The notes under the pieces are model-generated. The model was not told the DNA's origin. It saw only the letters and a program-made list of their open reading frames with translations, and did not search any database. This document shows positions 32,623-43,690 of a stretch of 64,000 nucleotides of DNA, piece after piece (position 1 is the first letter of the stretch; the number at the start of each line of letters is the position of its first letter). The stretch is from Molossus alvarezi. Lineage: Eukaryota; Chordata; Mammalia; Chiroptera; Molossidae. The stretch lies in NCBI GenBank assembly GCA_037176705.1, contig CM073895.1, positions 3,515,051 to 3,579,050 on the forward strand, read 5' to 3'. Both the position numbers and the translations under genes were made by a program.

Positions 32623-32689
32623 TCCGTTTATTTTTTTCTTTGTCACCATCACTTTGAATCATGGTAAATGGTCACCCCTTTTCCTTCAA

Positions 32690-33600
32690 TGCCCAGCTTG
32701 TCTCCAGGTCTCGGTGTCCCTGCTATGACGTTTCGGCGGCTCCATGAACCTACGGAAGAGCGGCCAGCTCCAGAGCCGTCACCGCCGCCGTCGCCATTGC
32801 GTCTCGCCGGTCCTGGCACAAGCGCTTCTGGTCCTCGGCTCCAGTGCCCTCCTGCCTCCCCCTGCGCCCCACTCTGTGCCCCTACTCTCTCCCGAGTCTC
32901 CACTGGAGAGAAGCCCCCCTCCGTTCAGGGTCACCCCGAAGACCGCAGACCCTTTGTATCTCCAGCCCCAACGCCTTCCCGCCTCTGGACTTGTACATCC
33001 TCTGCCTCTTAGACTCCATGCAGATGTCCCAGTGACCTGCTACCCAGCCTCCCGGAAAGAAACTGCCACGTCCCTGCCAAGCCCCCGCTTCCCAGCGTCC
33101 CCCACACTCATGCCCGGGGCTCCCACAGACTCAGTTGGACTGTCTCCAGTCGGGCAGAGGCCGCCACTGATCCCGACCTGATCGCCCCAACCTGCCCGCC
33201 ACCTCGCCCTCCCCCGCGGTCTCACGGTAACTTTCCCTCCCCCGATGCCCCTCTCCCCACACAGCGTGTTCTCACTCAGCCGGCCCGACGTTCTGGGTCG
33301 TGACGGAGATCACGCTCGGACTCTGCAGCTTTAGACTCCTTGTCGTAGTGTAAAAGCCTTAACAGGGCTGGTCCCTGGTGGCCTCTTGGTCGCTTCTCTG
33401 ATCCGGTCCCCTCACTCACTCCGCCCCAGCCACACTGGGCTCCTCCCCCTTTCCCCACCTCACACACCAGCTAGATCTCTCTGGGGAGCCTCCGGAGCCG
33501 GGCCCTCAAGTTGTCTGCGGGGCCTCTTGCTTCACCTACGCAAGGGCTCGTCCCTGAGGTCCCCACGCCCCTCGGTTCCGTTCCCCTGCTCATGCTACAA
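32690..33600 (+). mobile_element. LINE-2 (L2) fragment
   Basis: Follows the L2 ORF2 3' text in sense: TATCTCCAGCCCC, CTGGACTTGTACATCCTCTG, GACTCCATGCAGATGTCCC, and later CTCACTCCGCCCCAGCCACACTGGGCTCC. Diverged and CpG-rich. The true 3' terminus is not present. Confidence 0.7.
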
Positions 33601-34137
33601 ACTGTTGATTAACAGGCACCAGACACCACAGACAGACACCAGAATGGGCTAGAGCAGAGTTCTATTCGGAAAAACGCCTGTGAAAGACATTGATGGGTGG
33701 CCAGACCCCCTGCGGGTCTGATCCAGGTGAGGGGAGCAGGGAGCAGGTGGGCGAGATTGACCCCAGACGTCTCCAGGAGTTTTGGCAGCGCCTCTGGAGA
33801 CTCCTTGAGCTAACGTGGGCCAGGGAAGGAGTCCGGCACCCCAGCAATGGGTCTGCTTTAGGCCCCCTGCCTGCCGCACTCAGTCCGTGGTGGGGAGAAG
33901 CCCATGGGAGTGTGACCTCGGGGCAGATGCAGAGACAGGTTTCAGAGTGTGGTGGCCAGGGTGCTGGCCACTCTCTTGCTGCCTGCGTGGGAGGGGGGTT
34001 CATAGGCAGCCACAGTGCCTAGCACCCCTTAATCTAGCCACGTGTCCACTTGCTGCCTCCCCTGTGGAAGGACATTAAGATCCCAGCCCTAGAATAACAC
34101 CTGGCATGACCGATGCTCAGTTCAGTTTCCTGCAGAG
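33601..34137. other. Unique stretch, nothing recognised
   Basis: The opposing frames at 33662-34022 are antiparallel overlaps and show no recognisable product. Confidence 0.4.
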
Positions 34138-34184
34138 TCAATGAATGAATGAATGAATGAATGAATGAATGAATGAGTGAGTGA
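34138..34184. repeat. (AATG)n microsatellite
   Basis: About eleven tetranucleotide units, AATG changing to AGTG in the last two. It explains the SFIHSFIHSFIH-like end of the minus-strand frame. Confidence 0.92.
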
Positions 34185-34429
34185 ACACAGGAAGCCTTCC
34201 CTGCTCACCCCTGTGGTCCACAGAACTCACGTACCCCTCCCTCTTCACTTGAAGTTTTATTATATGTTTCTTCTGTTGCCAACTTGAGCATGGATACGTG
34301 CTCCCCTGGGCAAGGGGTTCTCCCAGCACCCACCGGGCAGCGTCTGCACAAAGCTGAGACCTGAGCGGTCAGGGCGGTTGTAACATTCACCTGGGAGCCA
34401 TCTCCCTCCGTCCGGGGGCTCATGACTCC
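34185..34429. other. Unique stretch
   Basis: Nothing recognised. Confidence 0.4.
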
Positions 34430-34930
34430 CCCGTGTTATGTGTTTACCTTGAACTTCGGGATCGCGAAGGTGGGCGAGCGACCCATCGGTGCTGGGACAG
34501 TGCCTCGGAACCGCGAGCTGAGAGTGCTCCGAATAGCCAGCTGTGATTGTCCATCAGTATCGATAACGAAGCGGAGGAGGCAGGGTCGAGGAGCCAGCGC
34601 CTCAAAGATTGATGGGGCGCACAGCTGACTTCGCTCTAACACCCCTGCTTTTGCAGCTGCATTTTCCAGCGACCATGTTTCAATAATCGGGGAGCTAAAT
34701 TCAGTGAAACGCAACTCCTTGCTGCTGGGCTCAGCATCTCGCTCTCCAGGCTCTTCCCGAAGGGTATCGACTCGGCGGAGCGAGCCTCAAGCTGCTCAGC
34801 CTGCAGTTCTTCACCCGGCACCCCCCGCGCTCCCCCGCTCCGCGCACGGACGCGGCCACGCTGGAGAACGCGCGTGGATTCGCACCTTCACCCACTTGGC
34901 GCCGCCCGTTCGGTGCCTCTCCTTGGAACC
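34430..34930. other. CpG-rich segment, candidate CpG island
   Basis: CpG is frequent across the segment (for example GGGATCGCGAAGGTGGGCG, CGACTCGGCGGAGCGAGC, CGCGCACGGACGCGGCCACG). It is not explained by a repeat I recognise. A 92-codon frame on the minus strand (34436-34714) crosses the left part but has no recognisable domain. It could be an orphan island, a promoter or an unrecognised exon. Confidence 0.4.
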
Positions 34931-35852
34931 CTCACCTTCACGTCAGGCTGACACAGTCTGAAATGACAGAAGCCGCCGGAGGGACGACGCACATCCTGTC
35001 AACCGTGTCAGAAGGAGGAGAGGTCTTTCCAGATGGGAACAGCTGCCTCCTCCCTGGGAGCACCGTGCGGGGTGATGGACGTCTGGCACAGCCCCCGAGC
35101 TCTCGCCCAAATGATCTGCAACAAGAGAATCTTTGAAAAACAAAAGGAAGGGTACACCCGCCTGGGACCAGCTGGGACTGAGCTTCCTCTGTGTGGTCCT
35201 TCAGTAGGAGGGACATCTGCGTGGCCAGAGGGCTGGTTAAGGACAGCGCCCTGCAAAGAAGGTGGAAGTAGATTAGGGGGCTTATAGGTTTGTGTCGGAC
35301 CATCTGCTTTAAGTCACATTTATTTTTCTGGGGGGGGAATAACGCTCCCACGCTGAGGAATGTGTGTGTTCTGTAAACATTAGCTTTCCGCCGGGATCCA
35401 GGTGCTGAAGTCCCAGGAACTCAGAGGCATTAGAACGTGGAGATGGAAACAAAGTTACTTCGCGGTGCAGCAGCTGGGTCTGTGCAGATGGGGGAGTCTC
35501 TTGTTTGTTGCTTCTGCCACTCTGACCCTGGAAATGTCCCAGAATGCAAAGACATCTGTTGAGTGTTGGGGGACTGGGACTGAATGGGGCTGTCTCTGGA
35601 CCTCTGGGTGCAGGCGGGAAGCCTCAGCAAGGAACCAATGGCACGGAGCTCTCAGCAGCCAGGGGTGCACGTGAGACACCCCGAGGGGGCGTCCTGACTC
35701 ACAGACTCAGGTTAGCATGCAGTCCGATACCAGAGGTCAGGCTCTGCACCCCTGGTTGGCTAAGCACCCCTGGTCTGATCAGACCACCAGCGTTTCCGGG
35801 TGGAGTGGACAGACCAGGACGCACATCCCGCTCTGCCCCGTGCTGGCCGCAG
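34931..35852. other. Unique stretch
   Basis: No repeat or exon is recognised. A partial CTCF-like string lies at 35679-35691 (CCCCGAGGGGGCG), with two mismatches to the core, not called as a site. Confidence 0.4.
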
Positions 35853-35965
35853 ACCTTCGGGCATGCTGTGTAACATCTCCGGGTCTCAGTTTCTTCATCT
35901 GTGAAATGGGAACAGAAACACATCCGTGTCCCAGGGTTGCTGTGAGAACTGAATCATGTCACATA
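35853..35965 (+). mobile_element. MIR SINE fragment
   Basis: TGTAACATCTCCGGGTCTCAG, TTTCTTCATCTGTGAAATGGG and GTTGCTGTGAGAACTGAAT are the classic 3' half of MIR, an ancient tRNA-derived SINE mobilised by L2. Confidence 0.85.
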
Positions 35966-36039
35966 CGTCGAGTGTCCTGGTGACAGGGACCCCTCTATCC
36001 TCGATCCACTGAAGCCCTAGCTCCAATGGGTGGGGGCCC

Positions 36040-36250
36040 AAGATGCTTAAATAATGAATGTATCTGGGACATCTTGGCTAGCACACTTTGGAAATTATGT
36101 GGATTTGTGGTTTGGGGCATTTGGTGGAGAGATATGATTCATTAGCTTGTGTCTGAGCCGTTTTAATTTTACCCTGCAGGGTGTCCGGTCCTAGAATCCA
36201 ATGGCCTTGTTTATCCTTTGATATTTCCAATCTGTCAGGATTCCCTGCAC
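36040..36250. other. AT-rich island, candidate conserved element
   Basis: GATGCTTAAATAATGAATG, GGAAATTATGTGGATTTG and ATTCATTAGC sit in otherwise GC-rich DNA. No repeat is recognised. Confidence 0.3.
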
Positions 36251-36277
36251 CAAGCCCCAAATACGGGATGGCAAATA

Positions 36278-36288
36278 CCCCCCCCCCC
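36278..36288 (+). repeat. Poly-C run (11 C)
   Basis: Pure C homopolymer, likely length-variable. Confidence 0.8.
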
Positions 36289-36366
36289 AGACGCCTCCCC
36301 ACCTTCCGGAGCTCCTCACTCAGGGTCGCCGAGAGCACGTTGATGAACACCCGAGGACACCCTTCC

Positions 36367-36391
36367 GCTGTGCCCGCTGTGCCCGCTGTCC
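36367..36391. repeat. Short 9-bp tandem repeat
   Basis: GCTGTGCCC repeats twice and begins a third time (GCTGTCC). Confidence 0.75.
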
Positions 36392-37222
36392 TGGTCACTC
36401 ACATCGCCGGCTCCTGAGCACCCAGGAGAGCTCTCCGCTGGCCAAGCAGTCACCGCAACACTTTGACTGACAGCTGTCCGTCATGCCACAGCGCTGAGGT
36501 CACGTTTATTTCAGAAACACTTACATAGGAAATGCTGAGTGTGCGTGTAACAAGTGTCATCATTATTCAGATTGTTGGAGTTACCGCTGAACCCACTGTG
36601 GGACCATCCCTGCAAGCACAGGTCAGCTGGCCAGTGGCGTTCATGGTTCTTAAGGTCCAGGTCCCTGGGAATAGCTTATTTCTTCTTGTGGTTTCTTAAC
36701 TGGAAAAGAGAGAGGGATCCCCAAGTGTGAGATGCTTGGCACGGCACCCCAACCCCCGAGAGGCAGGGGTAGGTGCTAGAGAAGCAGAGCCCTGCCGAAT
36801 TCTGCGCTGTCCCCCCACGGAGATAAGGGTGCCCGTCCACCCGAGGGCTCTCATGGTGGCGTTTGAGCTCAGCATCGACAAGCAAGATCCCTGAGTTGTC
36901 ACGGGGAATGACAATGTGACACTGGCCAGGGAGCCGGACAGGTATGATACAAACCCCACGGACCTGTGTCCCTCCTGTCACCATCCTGTGAGGGACAGCC
37001 CTGCTCCAGGTCCCAGGGGGCAGACACAAGGCCCACAGGGCAGGAGAGTGCCCTGCCACAGAGGGAGCATCCTAGGTGCTCCTGGAGCTGGGAGGGGATG
37101 ACCCCAGTGTCAGAAAAGGGGGGGGAAGGTCCGCCATTGCAGGAACACCAGCGACCAAAGCAAGCCCTGAGGGACATGGGCGGCGGGGACTGAAAGCTGA
37201 GACCCACCGGGGCCGTGGCGGA
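36392..37222. other. Unique stretch
   Basis: Near 36490-36600 a phrase (TTTATTTCAGAAACACTTACATAGG) faintly recalls an old L2/MIR-like tail. Nothing else is recognised. Confidence 0.35.
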
Positions 37223-37392
37223 GGCTCTAGGGGACTGCAGAGTCTGTGCCGACCAGACTGCTTTCTGCACAGAGGAGAACCCGCTGGGGTAGCTGCCGCC
37301 TCGGGAGGGCTCTAGGGGACTGCAGCGCCTGTACCGACCAGGCTGCTTTCTGCACAGAGGAGAACCCGCTGGGGTAGCTGCCGCCCTGGGAG
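37223..37392. repeat. Two-copy 85-bp tandem duplication
   Basis: GGCTCTAGGGGACTGCAG begins at 37223 and again at 37308, and CTGCTTTCTGCACAGAGGAG and AACCCGCTGGGGTAGCTGCC follow in each. Copies differ at only a few bases. It produces the repeated YPSGFSSVQKA text in minus-strand frames, which is why those frames look long. Confidence 0.9.
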
Positions 37393-38412
37393 AGAAACCA
37401 ACAAGGAGCAGGACTGAAACAGACAGAAGCAGCAGAGAAGGAGAGGGTGTCGGGAACTCGGGAACTCGGGAACACAGAGCTCGGGGATCCCGATGACAGT
37501 GATCGGCCGGCAGGGCTGCCTGGGGCGGTGAGGATGGTCGCAGGACAGGAAGGCCGCAGGACACAGCAGCCAGGACAGGCAGACGGTGGCCGCGCCCCCA
37601 AAGCCGCCTTCCCCACATAGCCAGGTGGATGCGGATGCGGACAGAATGAGAAACTGGTAGGGAGTGTCACGGAACAGGCAAGGTGGCAGGGACCGACGGG
37701 CACTGAGCTTCGGTTCCGTTCCACCAGAGAGGCAAGGATGATGGGGTCCCCACCCTGACACTTGGCACCATTATCACGGGCCCTGTTAGCATGATCTCCA
37801 CTGGTGTCCACGGGACACATGTGGCTTCTTACGTGGCAGGACCGCAGGGACCAGCGGTGTTCTCCGGGTGGTCCGCCCGTGCCCGGAGACACTAATAGGC
37901 ACACCCTCTTCCCGTACAAGCGGCTACCCGCTGTCACCGCGCTCCAGACGGCGGGCCCCCGAACACATGTGGACGTAGAGCGAGTGGTCCAGACGCTGTC
38001 ACTGTGCTGTCACGAGGGTCACCGGGAGGAAGGTGTGACCACCGCACGTACCTGAACACTTCCTGGTTCCAGAGTGTTGGTTATTTCCCCGTAATGAGTC
38101 TTTTTACTCCTTGCGTAAAATTGTATTTATCATATTAACACCATGTTGGCGTTTCTGACTCACCTGGCATTGAATTTCTCTCTCTCCTCACGGCTCCTCG
38201 GAGTCCATGCCTCCCCCCGCCTGGCCCCACCGGCTTTGCCGGTACATCAGCTTGGAGGTTCCCTTCCCCACCGTCCAGCCTATCCAGTCCACTCCAGTTC
38301 TGCACGTCTGGGGGCTGCTGTGTCCTCTGTCTTGGTGAGTTTTCTTAATGCACAGTTTTAGCTTCCAGTGATTTTCTCTTAGAAGTCTGGAGATATCACT
38401 TCCCTGCTTTTG
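37393..38412. other. Unique stretch, nothing recognised
   Basis: Mostly GC-rich, AT-richer at 38060-38140. The 236-codon minus frame at 37227-37937 depends on the tandem duplication and has no recognisable family. Confidence 0.4.
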
Positions 38413-38425
38413 AAGAGTTCTTGTC

Positions 38426-38660
38426 TGCCCCGGCCGGTTTGGCTCAGCGGTTAAAGTGTCGGCCCGTGGTCCAGAGAGTCCCGGGTTCGGTTCCCACTAA
38501 GGGCATGTACCTCGTTTGCAGTTTGTCCCCGGCCCTGGTTGGGGTCATGTGGGTGGCAGCCAGTCGACGTGTCTCTCTCACATCGATGTTTCTCTCTCTC
38601 TCCCTCCCGCTCTACCTGAAGATAAATGCAAAAATGTCCTCGAGGGAGGATTAAAAAAAA
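38426..38660 (+). mobile_element. Ves-type SINE, longer subtype
   Basis: Head CGGCCGGTTTGGCTCAGCGG, B-box-like GGGTTCGGTTCCC, body CCCCGGCCCTGGTTGGGGTC, CACATCGATGTTTCTCTC and tail AATGTCCTCGAGGGAGGATT. Flanks AAGAGTTCTTGTCTG (38413-38427) and AAGAGTTCGTGTTG (38661-38674) give an imperfect target duplication. Confidence 0.93.
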
Positions 38661-38674
38661 AAGAGTTCGTGTTG

Positions 38675-39264
38675 CAGAATAGGAGGTCATGCCCGTTTAA
38701 TTCACGCTGTTTGGAAAATGGTTCCCCTTCCCTTTACCCATTTTTCAGATTGGCTTTTCTGAAACAGGTTTCAGAAATGTTAGCTGTATTTCGAACCGCG
38801 TATGTCTACACTGTGTCCGTTGGTTTCGTTAGACTTGAGTCTTTCTTCACATTAGGTCATTTTCTTCTGCCTTTTTTAATTGCTCCCCCCCCCCCTTTTC
38901 TCTCTCCTAACACTCTCTGGATCTTCCCTGATTAGGTGATTACTTTATTTCTTGGCTATTATCCGCGTCTCTCCATCTTCCCCTGATTGCTTCTCCCTCC
39001 GTGCTCCTTTTCTCCTGTGACAGGGATGGCCTCGTTCTGTCCCCTGAATCGGTGACTCGGGTCTGAGCCTCGCTAATTTGTTCTCCAGGCAGCCTGAGGA
39101 CGATTTCCTTTCTGAATCTCGTTTAGAAGTCTTTGCTGTTTTCCACCATTATGGCACCATCGCTTCATGTTTGGGGGACGCAGCGTGTCTACGTTCACAG
39201 CGGGAAACGCAACCTCAGAAATGCATCAGTGTTCCCTACACCGGTCCACAGATGCCGCGTCCTC
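38675..39264. other. Unclassified T-rich stretch
   Basis: Pyrimidine-rich, with an 11-C run at 38885-38895. It may be a badly worn reversed L1, but no diagnostic block was found. Confidence 0.35.
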
Positions 39265-39575
39265 CATCCCGGTTCTGACAGGGAGTCCGTGGGACGGAAG
39301 CAGTGATTCGAAAATGTATGTGGACGTGCAAAGGCCGGGGGGACGAGGAGACGAGGGCGAGTGGAGGACGCACCAGCAGCCACGAACACGGCGCGTGAAG
39401 CAGCCCTGAGTGAGACAGCGGGGGGTTCCCGGGGCGGGACGCTGGCGCGTGGAGAATCCGGAGAGCCCAGGACTAGACCCACCGGGCAAAACAGGTGACG
39501 GCGCAGAGTAACGGGCACAGAGGAGCTTCTCAACGAATGGCACTGCTACCGCTGGCTGCCCACACTTTCATTTTA

Positions 39576-39783
39576 TTATTCTTTATTGATGTTAGAGACA
39601 GAGAGGAAGGGAGAGGGAGAGAGAGAGAGAAACATCGATGAGAGAGAACATGGACTGGCCGCCTCCTGCACGCCCCTCACTGGGGATCGGGCCCACAACC
39701 TGGGTTGTGCCCTCACCGGGAATCGAACTGGCGACCTCTGGGTGCAGGGTCAACGCTCAGCCACTGAGCCACACCGGCCAGGC
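39576..39783 (-). mobile_element. Ves-type SINE, short-body subtype
   Basis: Reversed copy beginning TTCTTTATTGATGTTAGAGAC, then ACATCGATGAGAGAGAACAT, TCACTGGGGATCGGGCCC and head end GAGCCACACCGGCCAGGC. It is inserted in the L1. A CATT-A-TT string on both sides hints at a short target duplication. Confidence 0.93.
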
Positions 39784-40426
39784 ATTATTCACATTTATAA
39801 AAAAATGAAAGAGGTTATATACCTCACAATATAAAAAATAATAATAATTTAAAATTTATTTACAACTTCAAAGTTAAAGGCAAAACTCTAAAACATTTAA
39901 AAGAAAATATACAAGCATATCTTTCTGACCTGGAGATGGGGAAGAGGCTCTTAAACAGAACCAAATATATATATATGAATGTTTTCAAAAGATTGATATT
40001 TTGGCTACTTTGCAATTCAAAACTTATTACCAAAACTCATTATAAAGAAAGCTAAAACTCAAGAGAAGACATTTTCAACACATCTCACGGAAAAGGTTTT
40101 CGCATTGAGAATCCATACAGAAAATTTTTAAATCGATTACAAAAGAGAAATGAACCGACAGCGAAATGGGCAATAGGCGGGAACTTCCCGAAGCGGCAGT
40201 GAGTCTGAACACCAAGGGGACAATCACCTCATTAGAAAGTCAAATGCACATTTTACGGTGACAGAGCCCCTGACCCCATGGGACTGGCAGCAGCCAAGAA
40301 GCTTGTGCGAGGGTGGCAGCTTCACACCGCCACTTTGGAAACAATGTGACGTTAGCGCATAAAGTGCAACATGAAGTAGGTGGGAAGTAGCAACCTGCCC
40401 TGGGTAAACAGTGAAGAACGCCTGTG

Positions 40427-40665
40427 CAGCCCTTTGGCTGAGCATCGTCCCATGCCCCGGAAGGCTGCCAGTTCGATTCCTAGTCAAGACACATGCATGC
40501 CCAGGTTTCAACCTCAATCCTCAGTAGGGGACATGCAGGAGGCAGCCCATCAGTCTTTCTTCTTCCCATCGATGTTTCCTTCTCTCTCTCTCTCCTCTCC
40601 TCTTCTCTCCTCTCCTCAACTCTCCCTTCCACTCTCTCAAAAATCAATAAAAGATCACATTTAAA
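40427..40665 (+). mobile_element. Ves-type SINE, diverged
   Basis: Head GCCCTTTGGCTGAGCATCG lacks the usual CTGG start. B-box-like CAGTTCGATTCCTAGTC, body CAATCCTCAGTAGGGGAC, CCATCGATGTTTCC, a long CT-rich tract and tail AAAATCAATAAAAG follow. Flanks GAACGCCTGTGCA and AAATGCTTGCGTA are compatible with an old target duplication. Confidence 0.9.
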
Positions 40666-41247
40666 AATGCTTGCGTAGGTGCACCAGGAGGCAAAAAACT
40701 GGGAACACCCAAAGTCCATCTACATGACGGTGGATTGTAGCGTATACACACGGTAGAATGTCGTGCCCACTGACCGTGAATGAACGCTGCCCATCATGGG
40801 CGAACCTGAGGGTGTAACACTGTGGGAAGACGAGTCTCCACAATACACGGACAAAGAGGAAGGACCCCAGAGACCACAGCACGACGCGTCTCAGAAACAC
40901 AGTGTGGCACGGGAATACACGTCCCAGCGGACCAGACCCGGCAAGTCCCCACTTTTACAACAATGCAAAGTTGGGCGAGCCACGGGTTGGATGCTCTCAT
41001 GTGGTCACCCCCCGCCTTCCTTCCAACTGCAGAAGCAGGACGGGGAACAGGAGCCAAGCCCATTACCAGATAACCTCGGAGTGCTTTTTGAGCATCCTTT
41101 CCTTGAGAGTCACCGTGAGTGGGTTTTTCTACATTATTATGTTCCCTGGTAATGACACACGATGTGGAAAAGCCTAAGAACTAAAAGGAAGAAAATAAAA
41201 TTGCCCATCATCCTACATCTTTTAAAACCTCTCGGAAAATGGATAGG

Positions 41248-41272
41248 TTTTTTTGTTTTGTTTTGTTTTTTA
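41248..41272. repeat. (TTTTG)n simple repeat
   Basis: Three TTTTG units flanked by T-tracts. The surrounding 41180-41290 is AT-rich and unclassified. Confidence 0.8.
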
Positions 41273-41760
41273 AAGACTGATAAGTGTCAACCCCGATCCC
41301 AGCAGTGTCTTCTGACCGTGTGTGTGCGGAGCTCAGGGCGGGTGGCCACACAGGAATTGCATTGGAGGCTGGCGTTTGCCAGTTTGAGCTGCAGGGCTTC
41401 TTGTCTCTGGTCTCGCCCTTCTCACCTGGTCTTAGAACATTCACCTGTGCCCAGGTGACAGGTGTCCTGCCGGCATCCACCCCAGAGGCAGCTAGCCCAG
41501 AGCTCCATTGGTGTGAATGTGTGACATTGTTTTAAGTGCAGTGGTTAGAAAACCTGAATTGTTAATGACAGAATCTACACTTAAAATAGAATGTAAGTGT
41601 GGAGAAATTAGCTGAGGTCAGAGGTGTAAGCTTGCCAACTAAACATTCTGTCAGAGGCTAAAACAGACAAATGTCCCACCCCACACCTTTTTCAACATTA
41701 AGGAGATGAATAATCCTATTTTTTCTCTAGCTTCCGATACAGCAAGTGTTCATAAATATT
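41273..41760. other. Unclassified stretch
   Basis: Balanced, then AT-rich after 41530. No repeat or exon is recognised. Confidence 0.35.
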
Positions 41761-41783
41761 CACACACACACACACACACACAC
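41761..41783. repeat. (CA)n microsatellite
   Basis: Eleven and a half CA units, uninterrupted. Confidence 0.92.
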
Positions 41784-42559
41784 CCCAACTGGAAGCATGA
41801 GATCTTGTTACTTTGAGTGGAACTAACTGAAAATTAATGATGGTTTTCAGAAAAAGCAAGATTATATACACAGAAGCAGTTAAACACAAACCTGTTAATT
41901 ATTTAACAACGTGTTAATGAGTGGGATCTCAGCACCAGAGTCTTAGCTGCTCTCCACTGCCCGGCAAGGCCGAAGGAACCATCCTTCCAAAGGTGGGCTC
42001 TGAGCAGCCACAGAACGGGGGACTCACACTGATTTTCACCTCATAGCGAAGAATCTGGATGCCAGTCACAGAGACACGCCAAAGAGCCGGGTTGGGAACA
42101 GCCAAGAAATCATCTCAAGACGTTGATCCAAAACCCAAGATGTGACACATCCAAATGTTTAATTTCACATTCGGAATATTGGTTGTAGGAAAACAAATAT
42201 TGATGCTGTTTCCACGTTGTGCGTGTGTGTAAGTATACATCAAGGATTTTCATGTGAAGTTGATGAATTTTAAGTTTAGTGTGTGTGTTATTTTAAGTTC
42301 ATTTAGTATACAGGATCCAAAATGTATGAAATCATTGAAGCTTAATCTTCACTGACTGTATGCGACAGAACCTCAAGCTTTTAGTCTGAAATATATGCCC
42401 ATTGAATATTTCAGGTTGTCAAATTGCATCACCTATAGGCCAAAGCATAGCACTGCAGCCCAGCTCTATGAGACCTTATAAATACTTACACCAGAAGGAT
42501 GGCCTTCTAGAACCATGGAAGGAAACATATCAAGTTGCCAAAACATTTATCTATGGCTG
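41784..42559. other. AT-rich unclassified stretch
   Basis: Long AT-rich DNA (for example TTTAATTTCACATTCGGAATATTGG near 42159, GATGAATTTTAAGTTTAGTG near 42261) without a recognised family. It could be a worn transposon or a conserved region. Confidence 0.35.
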
Positions 42560-43690
42560 GTGTTTCTTCTCTGTCCTTTCTGTGTTCCGTGGACATCGCA
42601 GTGCCCAGCATCTCTCTTGGACCTCGTCTCTTCTCAGGCCACACTCTCCTCTAGCAACCCTACCCAGTCCGATGGCTCCCGTAGCTTCTCTATGCTGATA
42701 ACCCCCCAAAACAGATCACACCTGGACCTCTGCACTGAACTGTCAGCATGCAGATCTAACTGTCCACGCAACACCTCCATGTTCATGTCTAATGAACACC
42801 CCAACCCCAAGCTTAAGCTTCTGATACCTCAAAAATGCCAGCCTTCTCATTTCTTGACCCCAAACTTTGGAGTCATTCTTGAAACCTCTCCTTTTTTTGC
42901 ACCCCACATCCAACCTACTGGAATGTGCTGGAGGCTCTACCTCTGCAATACACCAACTCCAACCACGTCCTACATCCACATTGCGCCCTCTCCTGGTGTC
43001 CCCATTACCCTACACCAGCTCTAACTGCCTGGGTCTGTGCTCTGCACCCTGCTCTCCTCTCCCCCCTGCAGACTATTCACAGAGAAGCTTGCATGAGCTC
43101 TTCCAAACGCAAATAATGTCATGGGATGCCTCTGCCCAGAGACACTCCGTCCCGAACCCATTTCTAAGTAAAAGCCCAAGTTCTTTCCTGTCTATCAAGG
43201 TCCCCTGTGATCTGTCTCCACTACTGCTCTGATCGTATCTCCTGCTACTTCTCTCTTTATCACTATGTTCCAGATGCATCGGTCCCCTGTTGTGGCCAGA
43301 ATATGCCCAGAGCCCTGCAGCTGGGCTTGGAGCCTGCCCTAGCCTGGGTCTCTGTTTCAACATGAACTTGACCAAGGCAAGCCTTCCCTGCCCGCTCCGC
43401 CGACCCCTTCCCACCACTTAACACATTAGTTACTCTTTTTAATCTGTGCATCGCCTACTTGCTTGCTACCTGGTTCATAGATGTGCTCGCTCATTCCCGT
43501 ACCCAACCCTTCCTCTGCCCTGCCCTTCCTCCTACAAAAACAGGGCTGGGACTGTCTGTTTCCTCTCCCACTGTGTCCTCTGCTCTATAACAATGCCTGA
43601 CGACGTAGAAATGGCACTAAGTAAATGTTTGTCAGATGCGAGAAGAAAGATTGATTGCATTCATAAGATTGTGAGCGCATGAATTATTAA
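42560..43690 (+). mobile_element. LINE-2 (L2), long fragment reaching the 3' end
   Basis: Sense L2 text in order: ACCTCCATGTTCATGTCTAATG, AACTTTGGAGTCATTCTTGA, CACCCCACATCCAACCTACTGG, GCTCTACCTCTGCAATACACC, AGTAAAAGCCCAAGTTC, ATCTGTCTCCACTACTGCTCTGATC, then the 3' end ATAACAATGCCTGACGACG and GGCACTAAGTAAATGTTTGTC. This is the best-preserved L2 here, about 1.1 kb of reverse-transcriptase-side and 3' sequence, with no intact frame. Confidence 0.85.

Larger units (their letters stand above)
39265..41165 (+). mobile_element. LINE-1 (L1M-type) ORF2 end and 3' region, split by two SINEs
   Basis: 39300-39540 follows L1 ORF2 (ATGTATGTGGACGTGCAAAGG, GAATCCGGAGAGCCCAGGAC). 39790-40426 continues it (ATAAAAAAATGAAAGAGG, AAAGGCAAAACTCTAAAAC, GCGAAATGGGCAATAGGCG, TAGAAAGTCAAATGCAC), and 40666-41165 gives the final ORF2 part (CACCCAAAGTCCATCTACATG). 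The order is consistent with one element broken by SINEs at 39576 and 40427. The left part is CpG-enriched while the middle keeps the AT-rich L1 character. No intact frame remains. Confidence 0.75.

Noticed and set aside
34436..34714. 92-codon minus-strand frame as a coding exon
   Set aside because: No splice context or homology is recognised. It is kept only as part of the CpG-rich segment.
37227..37937. 236-codon minus-strand frame as a gene
   Set aside because: Its internal repeats come from the 85-bp tandem duplication, and no family is recognised.
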